Made by a program: the position numbers and the translations under genes
From: Methanobrevibacter sp.
Lineage (GTDB): Archaea; Methanobacteriota; Methanobacteria; Methanobacteriales; Methanobacteriaceae
DNA: 64,000 bases
Direction of reading: 5' to 3'
NCBI GenBank assembly: GCA_017434555.1
Contig: JAFRFB010000003.1
Span: forward strand, 1 to 64,000
In this document: in pieces, positions 58,372-64,000 of the stretch
How positions within the stretch are numbered: the first letter of the stretch is position 1
How the letters are laid out: the number at the start of each line of letters is the position of its first letter
The notes under the pieces: generated by a model
Seen by the model: only the letters and a program-made list of their open reading frames with translations
What the model was told of the DNA's origin: nothing
Databases searched by the model: none

Positions 58372-59523
58372 ATGATTGAGGAGACAGATGAATTACTAAT
58401 AAAAGAGATATCAATCTCAAGAAACCTTTCAGAAAGAACAGAATTACTATACCGACTAGTACTAAGAAAATACATAAAATTCAACAAAATGTCCTTAACT
58501 GAAATGTTAAAAGAAGCTGAAAAAGAAGAAGATGAACAAATACCATGGAAAAGAAGAACAATACGAAAAAGATTACTGAACTTCAGAACCTACCTATACA
58601 ATAATTATATGCTAAGTACAGCAAAAATGAATTTCAGTAAAATATTAACAGTATACAAACACTTCGAAATAGAACTCCATGAATTACCAACTATAAGTGA
58701 AAAACAAGCTGAAGAAAGTATTATTCGATATAATGATTTACCTACAAAAGAGGAAATCCGTGAAGCATTGAAAATAACAACACCAATGCACCGAGCAATC
58801 ATACTATTTTTCTCCAGCAGTGGCTGTGCATCTGCAGAAACTCTAGGATTAACAATATCTGACTTCATTAAATCAGTAGAAGAATACTATAAATCTGATG
58901 ATATATACGAGATAATACATAACTTATACGGTCGTGATGATGTTGTACCTTGTTTTGAAATCAAAAGACGTAAAACAGGGAAAGTTTATTATGCATTCTG
59001 CAGTCCAGAAGCATTTAATGAAATATGCTCATACCTTTTAACACGTAAAGGATTAAGGAATAGTGATAGATTATTCAAAGTCACACAATTACATTTAATG
59101 CAATTGTTCCGTGATGTGAACAATACTTTAGGTTTAGGTACTGTTGGTAAAAATAATTATGTGAAGTTTAGAGCTCATATGCTCCGTAAATTTCATGCTA
59201 GTACATTATATAATGCGGGTATGACTTTAGATACTGTTAATGATTTACAAGGTAAATCTAAAAATAAGACTGATAGTAGTTATTTTATGGAGGATCCTGC
59301 GAAGTTGAAAGCTAAGTATATGGAGCATATGGGTGCATTGACAATTAATTTAGAAGTTAAACATTTGGATGTTAAAACTGTTGAATTTGTCCGTTTAGAA
59401 AATGAGTTGGTTCGTAAAACAGAAGAAGTTTCTAATTTAACTAGCCGTATGGATGTTTTGGAGAAGATTGTTTCTGATAATCTTAGTGATGAAGAGGTTA
59501 AAGTTATTGATAAGTATTTTTAA
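58372..59523 (+). CDS. int: tyrosine recombinase / integrase
   Basis: A 383-residue protein: N-terminal SAM-like core-binding domain (about 1-120), then the catalytic domain. RRKTGKVYYAF carries the active-site Lys; FRAHMLRKFHASTLYNAGM carries the H-x-x-R box; DSSYFMEDPAKLKAKYMEHM contains the candidate catalytic Tyr. The first Arg, usually in a G-x-R-x-x-E motif, is not evident: the matching place reads SGCASAETLGLT. The family performs integration and excision and could also catalyse the cassette inversions proposed here. A C-terminal coiled coil follows (LENELVRKTEEVSNLTSRMD). Confidence 0.85.
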   Translation: MIEETDELLIKEISISRNLSERTELLYRLVLRKYIKFNKMSLTEMLKEAEKEEDEQIPWKRRTIRKRLLNFRTYLYNNYMLSTAKMNFSKILTVYKHFEIELHELPTISEKQAEESIIRYNDLPTKEEIREALKITTPMHRAIILFFSSSGCASAETLGLTISDFIKSVEEYYKSDDIYEIIHNLYGRDDVVPCFEIKRRKTGKVYYAFCSPEAFNEICSYLLTRKGLRNSDRLFKVTQLHLMQLFRDVNNTLGLGTVGKNNYVKFRAHMLRKFHASTLYNAGMTLDTVNDLQGKSKNKTDSSYFMEDPAKLKAKYMEHMGALTINLEVKHLDVKTVEFVRLENELVRKTEEVSNLTSRMDVLEKIVSDNLSDEEVKVIDKYF

Positions 59524-60206
59524 CCTTTTATTTTTTATTATTTTTTTCTCAAATTATTAGTTCACAAATGCTCTCTTTCATTTTGTTTAAATACTCTTTT
59601 TTATAAAAATTTTATTTGTACCTGTAGTAATTTAAAAAAAAATATTATTTTTTTTCTTTATGGATCATAAAAAAAATTAGCATAGGATTTGTTGAATACG
59701 GTTTAAAAAATATAGGAGAATCCCCGTTCGTTTTAGTGTTAAATTAATAAATGGAGTGGTTTTTTTATTTTTTTTATTATATTGGAAGAAGGGATTATAC
59801 GAGGTTCGTACTCTCCCATTCTTTTAGTGTTTGGTTACATTTAAAAAAAAGTTCTTTAATAATTTCACGTATACCCAAAAAGAAATTTATTCGAGAAGAC
59901 AATTTTTAAAAATATTGTAACCAATTAATATATAGTATAAATTAAGTATTTATACTTTACTATAAATAAAGACCACACCCTTTTTTATACAAAAAAACAA
60001 CAATTTCTCACTTAATTAACTGATTTACTATATTCTCCATTTAAATTCAACATAATCGTATTTATGGTTAAAACCTTGTGTTTAAATGGTTAGCAAAGAC
60101 AAATAACAAATTATATATACTATAAAATAAATATTAAAAAGTAACCAGTAAATATACTTTACTGGCAAAAACATAAAACCCAAAAAGAAAAAAGAAGAGA
60201 TGACTT
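59524..60206. promoter_or_regulatory. control region downstream of integrase, start of rightward early operon
   Basis: About 680 bp without a gene. Elements: a GAAGAAGGGA/TCCCATTCTT hairpin near 59786-59822 followed by TTTT (terminator-like); ATACCCAAAAAGAA at 59871; palindrome AGTATAAAT-TAAGT-ATTTATACT at 59934-59956; TATA box TTATATATAC at 60111; palindrome with arms CCAGTAAA/TTTACTGG at 60145-60165; and the leader AACCCAAAAAGAA at 60177. An attP site would be expected around here but I cannot point to it. Confidence 0.55.
60145..60165. promoter_or_regulatory. operator-like palindrome of the right early operon
   Basis: CCAGTAAA-TATAC-TTTACTGG, perfect 8-bp arms, starting 34 bp after the start of the TATA box. 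This is the same geometry as the palindromes at 6056 and 6938. The half-site CAGTAAA is also the repeat unit before terS. Confidence 0.65.
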
Positions 60207-60377
60207 ATGGTCGAACAAATTTCCATAAAGAAATTTGAGGACTACCAACAAAAAATGCCAATGAGCGACATACTAACATTCGCAAAAATTGGATTCACAT
60301 GTTCTCAAATTCTAAAAAAAGAAGGTTTACTAAAACAATTCAAGGAGGCTATACAATGCATAGAACTCCAAGAATAA
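60207..60377 (+). CDS. small hypothetical protein, first gene of the right operon
   Basis: A 56-residue protein: MVEQISIKKFEDYQQKMPMS, DILTFAKIGFTCSQIL, KKEGLLKQFKEAIQC. ATG 60207 follows AAAGAAGAGATGACTT. The pattern suggests a small helix-turn-helix or helical protein (DILTFAKIGFTCSQILKKEG), which would suit a regulator of the operon, but this is weak. It overlaps the next gene by 22 nt. Confidence 0.58.
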   Translation: MVEQISIKKFEDYQQKMPMSDILTFAKIGFTCSQILKKEGLLKQFKEAIQCIELQE

Positions 60378-60649
60378 TACTAAACCACATAACCGGGAAA
60401 ATTCCTATCCTACTATTAATCCTATTAGTGTTTAGTAAAAAAAGTAAACCCATAGAATCTGAACAACCTGTACGACTAAATAAACAAACAGACAATAATC
60501 AACAAAAAATAAATACACATAAAAAATATTTCACATCCGAACTACTACTCATCATAGTAGTAATATTACTAATGATTATTGTACCATTATTATTACTCAA
60601 ATCAGGTTGTTTAGACTCAACAAACTATTATAACAGAAAACTAGCATAA
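60356..60649 (+). CDS. small membrane protein
   Basis: A 97-residue protein from ATG 60356 (CAAGGAGGC upstream; the open frame from 60299 is discarded). Two hydrophobic stretches: IPILLLILLVFS (about 17-28) and LLLIIVVILLMIIVPLLLL (about 62-80). Between them is a polar loop rich in Gln, Asn and Lys. Likely an inner-membrane protein of unknown role, possibly superinfection control, by analogy only. Confidence 0.62.
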   Translation: MHRTPRIILNHITGKIPILLLILLVFSKKSKPIESEQPVRLNKQTDNNQQKINTHKKYFTSELLLIIVVILLMIIVPLLLLKSGCLDSTNYYNRKLA

Positions 60650-60674
60650 AAACAAAATAATATGAGTTGAGTAA

Positions 60675-61382
60675 ATGATACCCAAAAAGAATAATAAACG
60701 AGAAGATTTCAAAAAACTATTCTACTCCAATTTGACAAGTATAGATATTCAAAGAAAACTAGACTTAAACAACTACGAATATCAAGAATTACTACAAGAA
60801 GTCAAAAAAGAATTAGGATTGCCAACTAGTTCCCGTAGAAAACCACACAGATACGGTAAATATGTTAAAAACGCATACTTCATCAAAAAATATGATGAAA
60901 ACGGGGAATTTGAAATAATAACATATTCACCAACATCCGAAGATGCAGAAGCAAAACTAAGACTAATCGACGATGGAATAAGCATATACGAAATCGACAA
61001 AGCAACCGATGAAAAAATGATGGAATTAATCCAAAACGATTACTTCACAAAAAATATGATCTGGTCAGACATACTGAAAAAATACCAAATACCATATCAT
61101 AAATTCTATGAATTACTCGCAAACATCAAAGACAATCTCGGACTATCGAGAGACATACGAACAACTAAAAACACACGTTATGTCTACAAACAAAAAAACA
61201 ATGGAAAATACCTTGTTAAAAAAAGCTTACACGGTAAAAGCTTCCAATTCGGTTACTACAACAACCTAAATGTTGCAGTGAAAGTAAGAGATTACCTTGA
61301 AGATATTCAATGGAATGTGAATCGTTGGCAAAATGAAAAAGAGAGGATAGTAAAAGAAGCAGAAATAGAAAATGGCTGTTAA
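60675..61382 (+). CDS. HTH-like / AP2-like DNA-binding protein
   Basis: A 235-residue protein. Two helix-turn-helix-like segments occur (FKKLFYSNLTSIDIQRKLDL and YFTKNMIWSDILKKYQIPYH). The C-terminal GKYLVKKSLHGKSFQFGYYN followed by NLNVAVKVRDYLEDI is the pattern of an AP2-like DNA-binding domain (three strands and a helix). Such proteins occur in Methanobacteriales mobile elements. A transcription or replication regulator is likely. Codons are A/C-rich. The end overlaps the next gene by 11 nt. Confidence 0.7.
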   Translation: MIPKKNNKREDFKKLFYSNLTSIDIQRKLDLNNYEYQELLQEVKKELGLPTSSRRKPHRYGKYVKNAYFIKKYDENGEFEIITYSPTSEDAEAKLRLIDDGISIYEIDKATDEKMMELIQNDYFTKNMIWSDILKKYQIPYHKFYELLANIKDNLGLSRDIRTTKNTRYVYKQKNNGKYLVKKSLHGKSFQFGYYNNLNVAVKVRDYLEDIQWNVNRWQNEKERIVKEAEIENGC

Positions 61383-61761
61383 TCAAATATACCCATTAAA
61401 ATGGGATGATGAGGAATTCAAAAAAATCCGTGATAAAAAAGGATTCATAGAAAATACAAGATTAAAATTAGCAAATACTGACCCACGTATTGAAAAATGC
61501 ATACTCTGTGGGACAAAATTTGTGAAAAAACATCATAGTGAAAAATATTGTGGTGATGAATGCAGGGAAGTTGCAAGAAGCCAACAATCAAGAAACAAAG
61601 CACACCGCTGGTACCACCGTCATAAACATGAACTATCTGAAAAACAAAGATGGGGTTTAGGCTCAGGTACAATAGGTGCACACAGACATGATGATTTTGA
61701 AAAAGAACAATCAGTAATTGAAAAAGAATTCCAACGCCTAAGACTAAAAAGAGACTTATGA
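61372..61761 (+). CDS. zinc-finger protein
   Basis: A 129-residue basic protein. CILCGTKFVKKHHSEKYCGD followed by ECREVARSQQ provides CxxC and CxxxC ligands of a single zinc finger. The flank is rich in Arg, Lys and His (RNKAHRWYHRHKHELSEKQR) and the protein ends in a charged helix. I have seen this combination in methanogen mobile-element proteins without known role; nucleic-acid binding is likely. It overlaps both neighbours by a few nucleotides. Confidence 0.7.
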   Translation: MAVNQIYPLKWDDEEFKKIRDKKGFIENTRLKLANTDPRIEKCILCGTKFVKKHHSEKYCGDECREVARSQQSRNKAHRWYHRHKHELSEKQRWGLGSGTIGAHRHDDFEKEQSVIEKEFQRLRLKRDL

Positions 61762-61991
61762 CTGAGTATATTAGAAAAGAAGAATTAAAAACATTTCCCA
61801 GTGAAGTAGAACAATTAATCATTAAAACAGACTTCACTAATCCAATAGAAACATTAAGCTTCTGCAATAGTTTAATTGACATGGGGAAATACTTCTTAAC
61901 ACAAGCTTACACTGAAGCCGTCAAAGAAGTACACTCTCCAGAGGAAATGGAAAAATTCATGAAACTAGTTGAAAAAAGACACTTAAAATAA
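61758..61991 (+). CDS. small helical hypothetical protein
   Basis: A 77-residue protein overlapping the zinc-finger gene by 4 nt (ATGA). Two helices: PIETLSFCNSLIDMGKYFLT and EEMEKFMKLVEKRHLK. It has no recognised motif. Member of the compact early operon 60207-62221. Confidence 0.65.
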   Translation: MTEYIRKEELKTFPSEVEQLIIKTDFTNPIETLSFCNSLIDMGKYFLTQAYTEAVKEVHSPEEMEKFMKLVEKRHLK

Positions 61992-61993
61992 TT

Positions 61994-62221
61994 ATGAATC
62001 AGATTAACAAGGATTTAAGAGACTGCCGTTTAGCCATAGAACATTACAAACGTATATTACAAGAGGATACTTGGATAAGTATTGGTGAAATGGTGGATGA
62101 TGGTAGACCAAAACTATCACATAGTGATCGTAACAGAATAAATCAGAAATTAGAAATCTTGGAAGAAAAACGTCAAGAATTATTAAAACAAGAAAAAGAT
62201 TACCAAGAGGTAATAAATTAA
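61994..62221 (+). CDS. small helical hypothetical protein
   Basis: A 75-residue coiled-coil-type protein (INKDLRDCRLAIEHYKRILQ, RINQKLEILEEKRQELLKQE). It starts 2 nt after the previous stop. The helix-turn-helix hairpin arrangement resembles 4581 and 56170 but without clear sequence identity. Unknown function. Confidence 0.63.
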   Translation: MNQINKDLRDCRLAIEHYKRILQEDTWISIGEMVDDGRPKLSHSDRNRINQKLEILEEKRQELLKQEKDYQEVIN

Positions 62222-62242
62222 ATTCGGAGGAGTATTTTTTTT

Positions 62243-62734
62243 ATGGATAAAATTATTATTAAAAACACTTGCAATGCAGACAGCAGAACTATGAAGTCTA
62301 ATGCCACATTGGATGATGTTAAAATCGCAACTGAGGAACATATACATGATGTTCAAAAAGGTATGAAATTCTTTGCAGAAAAATTAATAGAAGCTGGTAA
62401 AAATCATGACCATACAAAATTAGAAAATTTTGAAAAAGAATATGGCGCTCTTGTAATGTCTCGTGTAATGGATGATGAGTTTAAAGCTAATCCATGGTGG
62501 TCGAAACATGTGTTCGGAGAGCGTCATCATGTAAATATTGATTTCAAAGCAGATTGTAATTTAATTGATATTTTTGAGCATATCTGCGATGATGTGATGA
62601 GTGGTCGTGGTCGTGCAGGACATTTGACAAGTGCATTTATGGATATAGATCCAAAGTTATTATACTTAGCTTACTGGAATACTGTAAGAATGCTTGATAA
62701 TGTTGTGCAAGTATCAAACAAACCATTAAAATGA
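62243..62734 (+). CDS. DUF5662-like phage protein
   Basis: A 163-residue protein with many conserved His and Asp: EEHIHDVQKGMKFFAEKLIE, GKNHDHTKLENFEKEY, WWSKHVFGERHHVN, DLIDIFEHICDDVMSGR-like DCNLIDIFEHICDDVMSGRG. This arrangement (H-x-x-x-V, NHDHTK, H-x-x-x-x-x-HH) is that of the DUF5662 family found in many phages; an HD-like metal-dependent fold is plausible. GGAGGAG ribosome binding site. Biochemical role unknown. Confidence 0.75.
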   Translation: MDKIIIKNTCNADSRTMKSNATLDDVKIATEEHIHDVQKGMKFFAEKLIEAGKNHDHTKLENFEKEYGALVMSRVMDDEFKANPWWSKHVFGERHHVNIDFKADCNLIDIFEHICDDVMSGRGRAGHLTSAFMDIDPKLLYLAYWNTVRMLDNVVQVSNKPLK

Positions 62735-62763
62735 AATTTAAAATAAATTGAGGTGTTAAATTT

Positions 62764-63177
62764 ATGAGTGCTGAGGTTACTGAATTTGCGAATGGTGGAA
62801 GTGTAGCTGAAGAAACAGTTAATGATGATGGTTTACCATTTGCAAAAGCAGAAATTGTCCGTTTAATGAAAGATAATTTGGATGAGGATAAAATGATACG
62901 TGAAAGAGTTAAAGTGGAAATGAATAAATTCCTATACTCTATTTTACAAAATGTCTGTAAACAATTAAATGATTATCCATATACTACTGTTGATTATGAA
63001 ATGTTGAAAGAAGTATTATATCCTTATCAGAATATTACTCGTATTAATCAGGAAAAAGAAAGAATATTATTACATTTAGATGCTATTAAAGCTGATTGTG
63101 ATGCTTTAGGTGCTGATGTATCTAAAACTTTAAAGTTAAAAGACACTAAAGAAGAAGAGGAAGTTTTATTCAAATAA
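62764..63177 (+). CDS. histone-fold-like protein
   Basis: A 137-residue protein. Residues about 23-90 resemble an archaeal histone: [20 protein letters not shown] aligns with the LPIAPVGRIIKNAGA-type start, the long central helix is [20 protein letters not shown], and [18 protein letters not shown] matches the GRKTVKASDIELAV ending. About 50 extra C-terminal residues form another helix. The fold assignment comes from pattern matching only. A viral histone-like protein could bind DNA or interfere with host chromatin. It could also be a helical protein that mimics the pattern by chance. Confidence 0.62.
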   Translation: MSAEVTEFANGGSVAEETVNDDGLPFAKAEIVRLMKDNLDEDKMIRERVKVEMNKFLYSILQNVCKQLNDYPYTTVDYEMLKEVLYPYQNITRINQEKERILLHLDAIKADCDALGADVSKTLKLKDTKEEEEVLFK

Positions 63178-63196
63178 AATGGAGGATTATGTTATA

Positions 63197-63745
63197 ATGA
63201 CTTTTATTGCACCGACATGGACTACTGGATTACTAGTGCAAATAGGTTACTTCATTATACCATTAGTTATTGGTATTGTGTTGTGGGTGATTTGTGCAAG
63301 TAAAGATAAACCAATGATTGGAACTGTACTGTTAATTGTTTGTATTGTATGTGCAGGGGTATGTACTAGTGTTTTATGGTGGCAGAATTATGAGGTTCCC
63401 TCTGTACAGACAAAGGTTGTTACTGTGGATACTTGGCAGCCAAAAGCAGGAATAGCCACTAATGAAAATGGTATGATGGTTATTGATAATGCAGACCAAC
63501 TAATGTTAATCACTACTGATGGTGAAGCATTCCTGAATGAGGAGAATTTCCTATTCCAGAAATTCGACACAAGAGATATACTGAATGAATTAAAACCTGG
63601 TACTGTGGCAGAGATAAAATATTATGGTTGGCGCGAGGGCTTTAATAGTGGTTTCCCAAATATTCTTAGTGTTGAAAAAATCATTGATGATTCTAATGCT
63701 GTGAATAAGACTGCAGGTGATTATTTCGGAACTAGAGTAATCTAA
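63197..63745 (+). CDS. membrane protein with DUF1523-like extracytoplasmic domain
   Basis: About 182 residues from ATG 63197 (GGAGG at 63181; ATG 63179 is the alternative). Two membrane segments at the start (LLVQIGYFIIPLVIGIVLWV and MIGTVLLIVCIVCAGVCTSV) precede a domain outside the membrane: VVTVDTWQPKAGIATNENGM, DILNELKPGTVAEIKYYGWR and GFPNILSVEKI. This matches the DUF1523 pattern of phage and bacterial membrane proteins. Function unknown; perhaps superinfection exclusion. Confidence 0.68.
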   Translation: MTFIAPTWTTGLLVQIGYFIIPLVIGIVLWVICASKDKPMIGTVLLIVCIVCAGVCTSVLWWQNYEVPSVQTKVVTVDTWQPKAGIATNENGMMVIDNADQLMLITTDGEAFLNEENFLFQKFDTRDILNELKPGTVAEIKYYGWREGFNSGFPNILSVEKIIDDSNAVNKTAGDYFGTRVI

Positions 63746-63798
63746 AAAAAAGAATAAGTATTATTTTAATTTTCTTTTTATGGGAGGTTGATTTTTTT

Positions 63799-64000
63799 AT
63801 GGAGTTAGAAGAGATTTGTAAGGAGTATTTTAATGATGTTAAACCTAAGCATATGCGTAGGTTTAATGAAACCACTCCAGAGGGTAATAATATTACTGGT
63901 TATATTTGTCACAAACCGAATAAGTATCTTGGCAGTATGTTAATCATGACTGTTAATGGTGAGGAGACAAATCAATTTATTCAAAGTATGCCTAAAATCC
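63799..64000 (+). CDS. hypothetical protein, truncated by window end
   Basis: An open frame of 67 codons from ATG 63799 (GGGAGGTTG upstream) runs off the right edge. The visible part (LEEICKEYFNDVKPKHMRRF, TGYICHKPNKYLGSML, NGEETNQFIQSMPKI) has no domain I can name with confidence. Continuation beyond the window is needed to assign it. Confidence 0.65.
   Translation, partial: MELEEICKEYFNDVKPKHMRRFNETTPEGNNITGYICHKPNKYLGSMLIMTVNGEETNQFIQSMPKI

Noticed and set aside
59710-59825. Two tRNA-like T-arm sequences (CCCCGTTCGTTTTAG, GAGGTTCGTACTC)
   Set aside because: Stems do not pair into a T-arm and no acceptor is found; the second is better read as the loop of a hairpin near 59786-59822.

Overview
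The window reads as most of the genome of a contractile-tailed (myovirus-like) virus or provirus of a methanogenic archaeon of the order Methanobacteriales. A gut lineage such as Methanosphaera or Methanobrevibacter fits best. The evidence is very low GC, TTTATATA-type archaeal TATA boxes, GGAGG/GGTGA ribosome binding sites, T-tract gene ends, and a pseudomurein endoisopeptidase with pseudomurein-binding repeats, since pseudomurein is the wall polymer of that order. The first 158 bases are different: they are GC-richer and encode the C-terminus of a bacterial-type NrdR, which suggests an assembly or integration junction.

Layout. 1-0.85 kb: NrdR remnant and two small genes. 0.88-3.7 kb: adhesin locus 1, a minus-strand adhesin facing two silent C-terminal cassettes. 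4.2-10.2 kb: small early or accessory genes including two HNH endonucleases, Cys-rich miniproteins, a ribbon-helix-helix-like protein and a SHOCT/zinc-ribbon protein. 10.2-12.4 kb: a DNA methyltransferase and three membrane-associated proteins. 12.4-24.6 kb: packaging and head module with a candidate packaging site, TerS, TerL (interrupted by an intein with a class 3 signature), portal, minor head protein (interrupted by a LAGLIDADG intein), protease/scaffold, major capsid protein, Ig-like head proteins and connectors. 25-36.9 kb: contractile tail in PBSX-like order (sheath, tube, chaperones, tape measure, hub parts, spike, gp25-like wedge, baseplate J), with tRNA-Ser(GCU) before the tape measure. 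37-54 kb: a large set of tail fibre, adhesin and receptor-binding genes, including adhesin locus 2, which has its own opposed silent cassette. 54-55.5 kb: endoisopeptidase. 55.6-58 kb: small RHH-like regulators and tRNA-Cys(GCA). 58.4-59.5 kb: tyrosine recombinase. 60.2-64 kb: a second early-type operon including an AP2-like protein, a histone-fold candidate, a DUF5662-like protein and a membrane protein.

The main discovery is a two-locus host-range switching system. At each locus an expressed adhesin (constant N-terminal half plus variable C-terminal cassette) faces silent, start-codon-less cassettes in the opposite orientation. Near-identical short inverted repeats lie exactly at the constant/variable junction: 17 bp identical at locus 1, 24 of 26 bp at locus 2. 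Inversion between the repeats would fuse a different receptor-binding tip in frame, as in shufflons. The encoded tyrosine recombinase is one candidate enzyme.

Other notable structure: a duplicated divergent-promoter element with two 19-bp operators exactly 141 bp apart in both copies; early operons that share a TATA box, a palindrome about 33 bp downstream and an ACCCAAAAAGA leader; and a baseplate gene that seems to start at AUU. All calls come from reading the sequence and remembered family knowledge. No database search was run.
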